Source: RYN-230 sp963718305 (GTDB taxonomy: Bacteria > Actinomycetota > Actinomycetes > Streptosporangiales > Streptosporangiaceae). Taken from it: 64,000 nt of DNA. Positions 41,396-49,828 of the stretch are shown in pieces; within the stretch, counting starts at the first letter, position 1; each line of letters begins with the position of its first letter. A program made the translations under genes and the position numbers. The notes under the pieces were generated by a model. That model saw only the letters and a program-made list of their open reading frames with translations, was not told where the DNA came from and did no database searches. The DNA lies in assembly GCA_963718305.1 (NCBI GenBank), contig CAVQZG010000004.1, forward strand, positions 62,001 through 126,000, in the 5' to 3' direction.

Positions 41396-42757
41396 GTGCC
41401 GGCCTTCCTGCTCCCGGATCTCGGTGAGGGCCTCACCGAAGCCGAGATCGTCACCTGGCGGGTCCAGGCCGGCGACGTGGTGGCCGTGGACCAGACCGTG
41501 GTCGAGGTCGAGACGGCCAAGGCCGTGGTCGAGGTCCCGGTCCCGTTCGCCGGCCGGGTCACCGCGCTGCACGGCCAGCCCGGTGATGTGCTGGCCGTCG
41601 GGACCCCGCTGCTCACCGTGGCCAGCGACAGCACCTCACCCGGCCCGGCCAGCGCGGACGAGCACAGCAACGTGGACGCCGAGAGCGGCGCGGACGGCGA
41701 GAGCGGCCAGGTCCTGATCGGCTACGGCACGTCCGGCCGCCGCCCGCAGGGTCGCGTCCGAGCGCGGCGGGCACCGGCCCCCTCCCCCGCCGGGCCGCCC
41801 GCTCCGCCACCCCCCGCTCACGGCCCGGCGGCCGTGGTCTCCCCCCTGGTCCGGCGGCTGGCCCGCGACGCGGGCCTGGACCTGGCCGCGATCCGCGGCT
41901 CCGGCCGGGACGGCCTGATCACCCGCCGGGACGTCGACGCGGCCATCGCCGTCGCTCCCACGCCGGGCCAGCGGGCCGGGAGACGCCCGGCTGAGCCGGG
42001 CCCCAGCCCGGCAGGGCCGGACCGCGGGCCTGGGCCCGGCACGCCGCCCATCCCGGCCGCGGGCTCCGCCGAGCCCATGCGGATCCCGATCCGGGGCGCG
42101 CGCAAGACGGCCGCCGACAAGCTCAGCAGGTCGCGGCGGGAGATCCCCGAGGCGACGGTCTGGGTCGACGTGGACGCCACCGAACTGGTCGCGCTCCGCA
42201 CCGCGCTGAACGCGGACGAGTCCGTGCCCAGGATCAGCCTGCTGGCCATGGTGTCCCGGTACGCCATCCTGGGGCTGCACCGTTATCCGGAACTCAACGG
42301 CCGGATCGAGGGCGATGAGATCGTGGTGGGCGGTCCGGTGCATCTCGGCTTCGCCGCGCAGACCGGGCGGGGGCTGGTGGTGCCCGTGCTGCCCGATGCC
42401 CAGGCGTGCACGCTGGGGCAGCTGTCGGCGGCGCTCGATGACCGGACCCGGCGGGCCCGTGACGGCCAGCTCGGGCCCGGCGAGCTGACCGGCGGGACGT
42501 TCACCATCAACAACTACGGCGTGTTCGGCGTGGACGGCTCGGCGGCCATCATCAACCATCCCGAGGTGGCGATCCTGGGCATCGGCCGGATCATCGAGCG
42601 ACCCTGGGTCCGCGGCGGCCAGGTCGTGGCCCGGCAGGTCACCCAGCTCACGCTGGCCTTCGACCACCGGGTCTGCGACGGCGGTACCGCGGGCGGTTTC
42701 CTGCGGTTCGTCGCCGACTGCGTCGAATCGCCCGCCCGCGCCCTGCGGGACATGTAG
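41396..42757 (+). CDS. bkdC: Dihydrolipoamide acyltransferase E2 component
   Basis: The 453-aa E2 has one lipoyl domain (about 1-75; VVEVETAKAVVEVPVPFAGR with the lipoylated Lys), a Pro/Ala linker, and a peripheral-subunit-binding domain (VVSPLVRRLARDAGLDLAAI, then RGSGRDGLITRRDVDAAI). A second linker leads to the catalytic domain, which ends FDHRVCDGGTAGGFLRF with His and Asp of HRxxDG. The GTG start directly follows the E1beta stop (TAGGTG). No E3 dihydrolipoyl dehydrogenase gene lies here; the related gene at 59.7 kb is decayed. Confidence 0.9.
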   Translation: MPAFLLPDLGEGLTEAEIVTWRVQAGDVVAVDQTVVEVETAKAVVEVPVPFAGRVTALHGQPGDVLAVGTPLLTVASDSTSPGPASADEHSNVDAESGADGESGQVLIGYGTSGRRPQGRVRARRAPAPSPAGPPAPPPPAHGPAAVVSPLVRRLARDAGLDLAAIRGSGRDGLITRRDVDAAIAVAPTPGQRAGRRPAEPGPSPAGPDRGPGPGTPPIPAAGSAEPMRIPIRGARKTAADKLSRSRREIPEATVWVDVDATELVALRTALNADESVPRISLLAMVSRYAILGLHRYPELNGRIEGDEIVVGGPVHLGFAAQTGRGLVVPVLPDAQACTLGQLSAALDDRTRRARDGQLGPGELTGGTFTINNYGVFGVDGSAAIINHPEVAILGIGRIIERPWVRGGQVVARQVTQLTLAFDHRVCDGGTAGGFLRFVADCVESPARALRDM

Positions 42758-42765
42758 GCCGGGCG

Positions 42766-43272
42766 TCAGCCGCCGGGCTGGCCGTGATGCTGCCGGGGGC
42801 TCCGCAGCTCATCGAAGATCAGCACTGTCTGGGTGGACAGCACCTCGGGCATGTTCTGGAACGAGTTCAGGACCAGTTCCCGCAGCGCCGCCGTGTCGCG
42901 GGTCCGCACCAGCAGCACGATGTCGCTGTCCCCCGAGACCAGCGCCGCGTGCTCGACCTCGGGCACCGCCAGCAGCCTGGTCCGCAGCTGCTTCCAGGCG
43001 GGCTGGGAGATCTTCAGGTGCACGTAGGCCGACAGGCCGTACCCGTAGCGCTGCGGGTCGATCTGGACCGTGTACCCGGTGATCACGCCCGCCTGCTCGA
43101 GCCGCTGCACCCGCGTGTACGCCCCGGCCCGGGAGATGTGCAGGGTCGCGGCCAGCGCCCGCATGGACATCCGGCCGTCCTGCGACAGCGCGGCCACGAT
43201 GGCCCGGTCAACGTCGTCGAGGACCGGCATCCGCCCGGGCGGGTCCGGGCGGTCGGCCGAGCTGGAGGTCAT
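42766..43272 (-). CDS. Lrp/AsnC-family transcriptional regulator
   Basis: The 168-aa protein has the Lrp HTH (LDDVDRAIVAALSQDGRMSM, then ALAATLHISRAGAYTRVQRL) and the RAM ligand domain (GYTVQIDPQRYGYGLSAYV, VEHAALVSGDSDIVLLVRT). It is convergent with the E2 gene. Lrp-type regulators commonly control branched-chain 2-oxoacid dehydrogenase genes in actinobacteria, so it is the natural candidate regulator for that operon. Confidence 0.9.
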   Translation of the reverse strand: MTSSSADRPDPPGRMPVLDDVDRAIVAALSQDGRMSMRALAATLHISRAGAYTRVQRLEQAGVITGYTVQIDPQRYGYGLSAYVHLKISQPAWKQLRTRLLAVPEVEHAALVSGDSDIVLLVRTRDTAALRELVLNSFQNMPEVLSTQTVLIFDELRSPRQHHGQPGG

Positions 43273-43364
43273 AACGCCAAAACTACTCGCCTCAGCCGGC
43301 CATTCGTCCGCGCCAGGCGGTAAATCGTGGACTTATGACCCCGATTTTCGTTGCGGCGGACTGA

Positions 43365-44237
43365 TCAGCCAGCGAAGAACAGGCGGTCCGGAGCCTCGAC
43401 CAGGATGCGCCGCCGGTCGGCTTCGTCCGGCGCCCAGTCGGCCAGCAGGTTCAGCAGCTCCCCGGTGTCGCGCTGGCCGTCCGGCAGGTGCGGCCAGTCC
43501 GAGCCCCAGATCAGCCGGTCGGCCCGGGTGGACACCAGCGCGCGGCCCAGCGGCCCGACGGAGCTGAGCGGCCTGGATTTGGCGATCCGGTACGGCCCGG
43601 ACAGCTTGATCCAGCAGCTGCCCAGGCCCAGCACGCCGAGCAGGCGGTCGGAGTCGGCCTGGGTCAGCCCGTCCGCCTCGAGCATGTAACCCATGTGGTC
43701 GATGACGAACGGATCCTCCAGGTCGGCCAGGAACGGCAGCAGGTCACGCACGACGGTGCCGGGTGTGTAGAACTGGATGTGCCAGCCGCGGGGCGCGGCC
43801 CGCGCCGCCATCCGCCGCACATAGCCGATGATGTCCGCGGTCGGCCAGGATCTGCGCGCGAACAGGTCGAGCCGGATGGCCCGGACCCCGAGGTCGTGAT
43901 AGCGGTCCAGGTCGGCGTCGCTGGTGTCCTCCTCGATCCGGATCACGCCGCGGGCCCGCGGGCCGAGGCGGCGGAGCACCTCGGCCAGCAGCCGGTTGTC
44001 GGTTCCGTAGAAGGTCGGCTGGACCAGCACCATCCGCTCGATCCCGAGCACGCCGGCCATCCGCAGGTACTGCTCCAGCGTGCCGTCCGGGAACGTGTAC
44101 AGCGGGTCGGGGACGTGCGGGAAGCCCGGCTCGAACACGTGGAAGTGGGCGTCGCAGGCGCGGGCCGGCAGCGTGAACCGCGGGCGGGTATTCGTCTCGG
44201 CCGGCCGCATCGGCGTGGTCTGCAGAATCTCGGTCAT
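43365..44237 (-). CDS. Amidohydrolase-family protein, 2-pyrone-4,6-dicarboxylate lactonase-like
   Basis: The 290-aa TIM-barrel hydrolase has ACDAHFHVFEPGFPHVPDPL (metal HxH), FVIDHMGYM and LIWGSDWPHLPD with the catalytic Asp, the pattern of the LigI/TIM-barrel lactonase group. ATG at 44237 overlaps the aldolase stop (TGATG) behind GAGGAG; the long open frame upstream is not part of it. It is the last of the eight coupled genes. Hydrolysis of a lactone or cyclic ester arising from an aromatic or sugar acid is likely. Confidence 0.83.
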   Translation of the reverse strand: MTEILQTTPMRPAETNTRPRFTLPARACDAHFHVFEPGFPHVPDPLYTFPDGTLEQYLRMAGVLGIERMVLVQPTFYGTDNRLLAEVLRRLGPRARGVIRIEEDTSDADLDRYHDLGVRAIRLDLFARRSWPTADIIGYVRRMAARAAPRGWHIQFYTPGTVVRDLLPFLADLEDPFVIDHMGYMLEADGLTQADSDRLLGVLGLGSCWIKLSGPYRIAKSRPLSSVGPLGRALVSTRADRLIWGSDWPHLPDGQRDTGELLNLLADWAPDEADRRRILVEAPDRLFFAG

Positions 44238-45115
44238 CAGCGTTCTCCTCGCGCCGGAGCCGGGATCGGGGGCGCGTCCGGGGCCGGGGGCGCGTCCGGG
44301 GCCGGGGCCGGGCGGCGCCACCCGGTGAACTTCGCGACGCGCGCCGCCGCGGCGGTGAACAGCAGCTCGGTGTCCGTCCCGGCCAGCTGGAGCGGGCACA
44401 CCCCCAGCGGGGCCAGGTCCTCCAGGATGGCCAGATCGGCGATGCCGCCCACCATCAGCAGCTTCCCGTGCCGCTGGCAGGCCTGCGCGGCCGTGGCCAC
44501 CGCGTCGCGGACCCGGGGGTCGTCGTAGCGTCCCGGCACCCCCAGCTCCGCGGTCAGGTCGTTCACCCCGATGGCCAGCATGTCCACGCCGTCGAGCTGG
44601 GCGATCGCGTCGGCGCTGGCCACCCCCGCGGGGGTCTCGATCAGGATCTGCACGATCGTGGCCCGGTCCAGCACCGGGTTCATGGTGGCCGCCGGGACCG
44701 GCCGCAGGCCGAACTGCGGCACGGTCGCCAGCTGGGAGCGCTGGCCGCGCGGGGCGAAGCGGCATGCCCGGCTCACCGCCCGCGCCTGATCGGCCGTGTC
44801 GATCCGGGGCGCGATGATTCCCTGCGCACCGCCGTCGAGCAGCCGCCCGATCGCGCCGTAGTCCTGTTCCGGCACCCGGACGAACGGCGTGAGGCCGAGA
44901 TCGCCGGCGGTCGCGCACAGCTGGGCGGCGACGTCGAGCGGCATGGTCGAGTGCTCGAGATCGATCATCACGGCGTGATAGCCGGCCTCACGTGCGATGC
45001 GCACCACATCGGCGGTCCGGCTGCTGCGGATGCCGAGCATCAGCGTCAGCTCCCCGTCCCGCAGGCGGCCGAGGAACGGGTTCCGGCCGCCGGCCCCGGG
45101 CTGCGGATCCAGCAT
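44237..45115 (-). CDS. HpcH/HpaI-family aldolase/citrate lyase-like protein
   Basis: The 292-aa protein has LMLGIRSSRTADVVRIAREA, YHAVMIDLEHSTMPLDVAAQ (metal and catalytic region), GAQGIIAPRIDTADQARAV, and LIETPAGVASADAIAQLDGV with GVNDLTAELG. These are the usual HpcH/HpaI blocks for class II pyruvate aldolases acting on 2-keto-3-deoxy or 4-hydroxy-2-oxo acids. The final 25 residues are Ala/Pro-rich. It lies between the lactonase-like gene and livF, so it probably cleaves an intermediate to pyruvate or a similar oxoacid. Confidence 0.87.
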   Translation of the reverse strand: MLDPQPGAGGRNPFLGRLRDGELTLMLGIRSSRTADVVRIAREAGYHAVMIDLEHSTMPLDVAAQLCATAGDLGLTPFVRVPEQDYGAIGRLLDGGAQGIIAPRIDTADQARAVSRACRFAPRGQRSQLATVPQFGLRPVPAATMNPVLDRATIVQILIETPAGVASADAIAQLDGVDMLAIGVNDLTAELGVPGRYDDPRVRDAVATAAQACQRHGKLLMVGGIADLAILEDLAPLGVCPLQLAGTDTELLFTAAAARVAKFTGWRRPAPAPDAPPAPDAPPIPAPARGER

Positions 45116-45142
45116 GACTATTCCTCTCCTCAGGCCATCGGG

Positions 45143-45889
45143 TCAGGGCCGCTGGTCGCCGGGCGCCCGGGCGGGCGGTCTCGCGGCCCCGAAGAAGGTG
45201 TCCATCAGCCCCGGATGACTGGCGATCTTGTCCGCCGGGCCGGCCAGGGCGACCGTGCCCGCGGACAGCACCGTCGCGTGCTGGGCCAGCGACAGCCCCA
45301 CCCGCACGTTCTGCTCGACCATGAGCACGGTCACCCCGGTCTGCGTCATCGCGGTCACGCTCGCGGAGATCAGGGCCACCGTGCGCGGATCGAGGCCCAG
45401 GGTCGGCTCGTCCAGCAGCACGACCCGGGGCTCGAGCATCAGCGCGCGGGCGAACTCGACCATGCGGCGCTGGCCGCCGGACAGGGTGCCGGCGCTGACG
45501 CCGGGACGCTCGGCCAGCAGCGGGAACATCTCCGCGAGCTGCTCGTAGCGCGCCTCGATCTGCGCGCGGCGGCGCCGGATCACGTACGCGCCCATGAGCA
45601 CGTTCTGCCGGACGCTGAGGCGCGCGAACAGCCCGTGCCGCTGCGGCACACAGGCCACGCCCGCCCGCAGGATGACCTCGGGCGGCTGCCCGGTCAGGTC
45701 GGCCCCGCCGATCATCACGGACCCGCGGCTGGGCCGGAGGATCCCGGTCACCGTCTTCAGCACCGTCGACTTGCCTGCCCCGTTAGGCCCGACGATGCAG
45801 GTGATCTGGCCTTCCGGGACGTCCAGATCGACGCCGCGCAGGATGTCCAGCCCGCCGTACCCGGCCCACAGCCCGCTGATCTTGATCAT
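45143..45889 (-). CDS. livF: Branched-chain amino acid-type ABC transporter ATP-binding protein LivF
   Basis: The 248-aa ATPase has Walker A CIVGPNGAGKSTVLKTV, signature TLSGGQRRMVEFARALM and Walker B VVLLDEPTLGLDP. Start ATG at 45889 overlaps the LivM-LivG stop by ATGA. The length and the PQRHGLFARLSVRQNVLMGA segment are typical of LivF. Position in a catabolic operon suggests the importer carries an organic acid, aromatic or amide rather than leucine itself. Confidence 0.9.
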   Translation of the reverse strand: MIKISGLWAGYGGLDILRGVDLDVPEGQITCIVGPNGAGKSTVLKTVTGILRPSRGSVMIGGADLTGQPPEVILRAGVACVPQRHGLFARLSVRQNVLMGAYVIRRRRAQIEARYEQLAEMFPLLAERPGVSAGTLSGGQRRMVEFARALMLEPRVVLLDEPTLGLDPRTVALISASVTAMTQTGVTVLMVEQNVRVGLSLAQHATVLSAGTVALAGPADKIASHPGLMDTFFGAARPPARAPGDQRP

Positions 45890-47718
45890 GCTGTCCGCTC
45901 CGCGGGGGCGAGGGCGACCTCGTCGCCCAGGTAGGCGTCGACCACGGCGCGATCGCCGCTCACCTCGGCCACGGTCCCGTTCGCGATGATCTTCCCGCTG
46001 GCCATCACGTAGACGTGGTCGCACAGGCTGGCCAGGAAGGCCAGATCGTGCTCGACCAGCAGGATGGCGACGCCGTGGCGCTGCAGCGACCGGACCATGG
46101 CCGCCAGCCGCTGGGCCAGCGCCGGGCTGATCCCGGCGGCGGGCTCGTCCAGCATGAGCAGCACCGGATCGAGCCAGAGCACCTGGGCCAGCTCGATGAG
46201 CTTGCGCTGTCCGTAGCTGAGCTCGGCCGGGTTGCTGTCCGCGTAGCCGGCCAGCCCGAGCCCGTCCAGGACCTCGACGGCCCGGGCCCGCTCGGCGGCG
46301 GAAACCCGGGGCAGCCAGAGCTGGCGGAACGAGAAGCGCGGCTGGGCGGCCGCGACGTTCTCGGCCACGGTCAGGCTCGGGAACAGCCGCGGGAGCTGGT
46401 AGGTCCGGGCCAGCCCGGCGTGCGCGCGCGCCGCGCGGCCCCGGTGGCCGAGGGACCGTCCGGCCAGGATGACCTGGCCGGACGACGCGCTGACCGTGCC
46501 GTCGATGAGGTTGAACAAGGTGGTCTTGCCCGAGCCGTTGGGACCGAGCAGCCCGGTGATGCGGGCCGCCGTCACGGTCAGGTCGACCCCGTCCACCGCG
46601 CGCAGGCCGCCGAACGTCTTGACCAGCCCGCGGGCCTGCAGCGCGTCCCCGGCGGCGGGGCGACCGCGATCCCGGGTCAGGAGCGCCGGGCCGGGATCAG
46701 CGCGGGACGGTGCGGCGGGCGCAGGCGCCGGCGCCGTGGCCGGTGCGGGCGTCGCGGGGCGGCGGGCCCGGGCCCGCGACCAGGCCCGGGTCACGGTGGG
46801 CAGCACGCCCCGGGGCAGGAACAGCACCACCGCGCCGAGCAGGCCACCGAACAGCAGCAGCCGGATGGCCCCGGCGTCGGCGCCACCCAGGCCGGTGCTG
46901 GTGAAGTTGGCCAGCGGCTCGAGGATGAAGGCGCCCAGCACCGGGCCCCACAGGGTGCCGCGCCCGCCCAGCAGGGCCGCCAGCACGATCAGCACGCTGG
47001 TGACGATGTCGAACACGGCGGCCACGTTCAGGAACGAGATGTAGTAGGCGTACAGGCCGCCCGCGATGCCGACGAACGTCCCGCCGAACAGGAACGCGAT
47101 CATCTTGTAGATGTCGGTCCGCAGGCCGAGCCCGGCCGCCTTGTCCTCGTCGTCCGCGATCGCGAACAGGCCAAGGCCGAGCTTGCTCCGCCGGACCACG
47201 GCGGACACCGCGACGGTCAGGACCAGCAGGCCGAGCAGCGGGTAGTAGAACGGCCAGTTCTGGTAGGACAGGCTCCAGGTGGGCAGCGGCAGGGCCAGGC
47301 CCTGGCTGCCGCCGGTCAGCCCGGACCAGGTGGTCGCGACGATGCCGAGCAGTTGCAGCGCGGCGAACGTGACGATGACGAAGTACATGCCGCGGGTACG
47401 CCGGGTGACCAGGCTCAGCGCCGCGGCGGCCAGCGCGCAGACCAGGCCGCTGGCCAGGCAGCCGGCGAACGGCGAGATGTGCGCCCGGACGGCCAGGATG
47501 CCGGTCGTGTACGCGCCGAGCCCGATGAAGAGGCTGTTGCCGAGGGAGATGTAGCCGGCGTAACCGCCCATGATGTTCCATCCGCTGGCCCCGATGGCCA
47601 GCACGAACGTCATGATGAGCAGGTTCTGGAGGTACAGGTTGCCCGAGACGAGCGGGAACACGGCCAGGATGACCACGGCCCCGGCGATGACCGCGCGCCG
47701 CGCGGCGGTGGCGTTCAC
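45886..47718 (-). CDS. LivM-LivG fusion: permease and ATP-binding protein in one chain
   Basis: The 610-aa protein starts at GTG 47718, overlapping the livH stop (GTGA). Residues about 8-300 form a LivM-type permease (GGYAGYISLGNSLFIGLGAY; RRSKLGLGLFAIADDEDKAA; FVGIAGGLYAYYISFLNVAA). An Ala/Pro-rich linker (about 310-350) follows. Residues about 360-605 are a LivG-type ATPase with Walker A GLLGPNGSGKTTLFNLIDG, signature ELSYGQRKLIELAQVLW and LLMLDEPAAGISP. LivM-LivG fusions occur in actinobacteria. Confidence 0.88.
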   Translation of the reverse strand: MNATAARRAVIAGAVVILAVFPLVSGNLYLQNLLIMTFVLAIGASGWNIMGGYAGYISLGNSLFIGLGAYTTGILAVRAHISPFAGCLASGLVCALAAAALSLVTRRTRGMYFVIVTFAALQLLGIVATTWSGLTGGSQGLALPLPTWSLSYQNWPFYYPLLGLLVLTVAVSAVVRRSKLGLGLFAIADDEDKAAGLGLRTDIYKMIAFLFGGTFVGIAGGLYAYYISFLNVAAVFDIVTSVLIVLAALLGGRGTLWGPVLGAFILEPLANFTSTGLGGADAGAIRLLLFGGLLGAVVLFLPRGVLPTVTRAWSRARARRPATPAPATAPAPAPAAPSRADPGPALLTRDRGRPAAGDALQARGLVKTFGGLRAVDGVDLTVTAARITGLLGPNGSGKTTLFNLIDGTVSASSGQVILAGRSLGHRGRAARAHAGLARTYQLPRLFPSLTVAENVAAAQPRFSFRQLWLPRVSAAERARAVEVLDGLGLAGYADSNPAELSYGQRKLIELAQVLWLDPVLLMLDEPAAGISPALAQRLAAMVRSLQRHGVAILLVEHDLAFLASLCDHVYVMASGKIIANGTVAEVSGDRAVVDAYLGDEVALAPAERTA

Positions 47719-48596
47719 GTGGCCGCGTCCGGCCGGGCCGCCCGGGTGAACAGCCCCTGCGGCCGGATCAGCAGCACGACCAGGATGAGGAGCGTGGGCA
47801 CCGCGGCTGACCAGCGCACCGAGATGTAGGTCGAGGTAACCGCCTCGGCCACGCCGAGCAGCAGCCCCGCCGCGAACGCACCGGGGATGCTGCCCAGCCC
47901 GCCCAGGATGACCACGCTCAGCGTCAGCCCGATCCAGACGTCCTGGGAGTCCGGGGTGAACTGGTACAGGAAGCTGAGCGCCGCGCCGCCGAAGGCGCTG
48001 GTGGCCGTGGCGATCGCGAAGATCCACGCGCCGACGCGGGCCGGCTGGACGCCCACGAGGCGGGCTCCTTCCGGGTTCTCCGACGCCGCCGTGATCGCGT
48101 GCCCCAGCCAGCTGCGCCGGACCACGGCCTGCAGCGCGACCGTGACGCCCACCGCGAGCAGGCAGGCGTAGAACTGGGCCTGCGGCACGACCAGGGAGCC
48201 GACCCGGAACGCCTGGTTGAAGTACCCGGGCGTGCTCGCGGTCGGGTTGGGACCCCAGACCAGCGCGATGCAGGCCTCGGCCACCAGGGCCAGCGCGAAC
48301 GTCGCGACGATGGTCAGCCCGGGATCGATCCGCTGCACCCGCTCGATCACCAGCCGGTACAGCGCGACGCCCAGCAGGGCCATGGGGACGGTCACGATGA
48401 ACCCGCCCAGCAGCGGGTCGATCCCGAACCGGGACCACAGCCCGTAGCAGAGGTAGGCCGACAGGACCAGGAACGCGCCCTGCGCCATGTTGACGATCTT
48501 CATCACGCCGAAGGTGAGGGTCAGCCCGGTGGCCATCAGCGCGTAGACGCTGCCCATCAGCACGCCGAAGATCAGCGCCTGGGTCAGCTCGATCAT
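47715..48596 (-). CDS. livH: Branched-chain amino acid-type ABC transporter permease LivH
   Basis: The 293-aa permease begins MIELTQALIFGVLMGSVYAL and has TGLTLTFGVMKIVNMAQGAF, the LivH signature, and LGGLGSIPGAFAAGLLLGVA near the end, with about eight membrane segments. ATG at 48596 overlaps the binding-protein stop (TGATG). It pairs with the LivM half of the fusion protein. Confidence 0.92.
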   Translation of the reverse strand: MIELTQALIFGVLMGSVYALMATGLTLTFGVMKIVNMAQGAFLVLSAYLCYGLWSRFGIDPLLGGFIVTVPMALLGVALYRLVIERVQRIDPGLTIVATFALALVAEACIALVWGPNPTASTPGYFNQAFRVGSLVVPQAQFYACLLAVGVTVALQAVVRRSWLGHAITAASENPEGARLVGVQPARVGAWIFAIATATSAFGGAALSFLYQFTPDSQDVWIGLTLSVVILGGLGSIPGAFAAGLLLGVAEAVTSTYISVRWSAAVPTLLILVVLLIRPQGLFTRAARPDAAT

Positions 48597-49828
48597 CAGC
48601 TGGCCCAGGCCGGCTTGACGGTCACGATGTGGCTGGTGGTGGCGGCCGACTTGGGCGCGACGATCTGCAGCTTCCCGCCCTGCCACTGCGCGAGCAGCAG
48701 GCTGCCTTCCGGATCACCGGCCGAGTTCCACTTCAGCGGGCCCACGATGGTGCTCACCGTGTGCGTGTGCAGCCACGCGGCCAGCGCCTTCTGGTCAACG
48801 CGCCCGACGGCCCGGATCGCCGCGGCCAGGACCTGGCCCGCGGTGTAGGAGTTGGCTGCGTCCTCGGTGGGCGGGCTGCCGAACTTCTTCGTGTACGCGG
48901 CCACGAACGCGGCGTTGCCGGGGTACTTCGCCTGCGGGCTCCAGGCTTCGGCGGTGAACACGCCCTCGGCGTTCGCCCGGCCGATGGCGGCTGGGTAGGC
49001 CGAGTCGCTCGGGGCGTTGGTCTGGAACAGCATCCTCGGGCTGAAGTTGATCTTTTCCAGCGACCGGACGAACGCCGCGCCGTCGTCGGCCACCGCGCCC
49101 TGGATGACCAGCTGCGGCCGGGCGTGCGCGATCGACGCGGCGATGCTGTCGAAGTTGGTGGTGCTCGGATCGTAGGTCTGGTCGTAGACGGTCTTGATGC
49201 CGAGGGCCCGGAGCCGGGTCTGGAACACCGCCACCGCCGGGCTGGCGCTCGGATCATCCTGGGTGACGTACGCGGCGGTGGCGGGCCGCTGGCTGGGCGG
49301 CAGCGACGCGATCCAGGCCACGAACCGGTCCGGCTCGGAGGTGGTGGTGCCGGGCTGGGCGAAGAACAGGTTGGTGAAACCGCGGGTGAACAGGGACGCG
49401 GCCCCGCCGGACGGCTCCACGTACAGCATGCCCTGCCGGGCGGCGATGGCCGAGGCCGGCGCGTTGAGGAGCGAGGAGAACGTGCCCAGCACCAGGTTCA
49501 CCTTGTCCTGGCTGATCAGCCGGGTGTAGTCGGTGGCGGTCTGGTTGGGGTCGAAGCCGTCGTCGAGGACGTCCAGCTTCAGCTGGTGGCCGAGCAGGCC
49601 GCCCGAGGCGTTCTGCTGTGACGCCCACAGCTGGTAGCCCTGCAGGCCGGACTTGGACACGTCGGCGACCGGCCCGGTCATCGGCAGCGACATGCCGATG
49701 GTGAGCGGTCCGGACGAGGCCGTCGTGCCCGGGGACGCGGACGACGAGCAGGCCGTGGCCGCGAGCGCGGCGATGGAGGCGGCGGCGAGATACCAGATGG
49801 ATCGCTGGTGACGTCTTCGTGCACTCAT
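48596..49828 (-). CDS. ABC transporter substrate-binding lipoprotein (Leu/Ile/Val-binding type)
   Basis: The 410-aa protein has a lipoprotein signal ending LAATACSSSAS (lipobox Cys). A type I periplasmic-binding fold follows: LTIGMSLPMTGPVADVSKSG, KVNLVLGTFSSLLNAPASAI, PSQRPATAAYVTQDDPSASP and FTAEAWSPQAKYPGNAAF. It captures the importer's ligand outside the membrane. The ligand is unidentified; aromatic and amide ligands are common in this branch. Its start overlaps the unknown upstream gene by 4 nt. Confidence 0.9.
   Translation of the reverse strand: MSARRRHQRSIWYLAAASIAALAATACSSSASPGTTASSGPLTIGMSLPMTGPVADVSKSGLQGYQLWASQQNASGGLLGHQLKLDVLDDGFDPNQTATDYTRLISQDKVNLVLGTFSSLLNAPASAIAARQGMLYVEPSGGAASLFTRGFTNLFFAQPGTTTSEPDRFVAWIASLPPSQRPATAAYVTQDDPSASPAVAVFQTRLRALGIKTVYDQTYDPSTTNFDSIAASIAHARPQLVIQGAVADDGAAFVRSLEKINFSPRMLFQTNAPSDSAYPAAIGRANAEGVFTAEAWSPQAKYPGNAAFVAAYTKKFGSPPTEDAANSYTAGQVLAAAIRAVGRVDQKALAAWLHTHTVSTIVGPLKWNSAGDPEGSLLLAQWQGGKLQIVAPKSAATTSHIVTVKPAWAS

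Noticed and set aside
43365..44918. Single 517-codon amidohydrolase starting at 44918
   Set aside because: The upstream 227 codons are the antiframe of the aldolase gene; the family start and ribosome site are at 44237.
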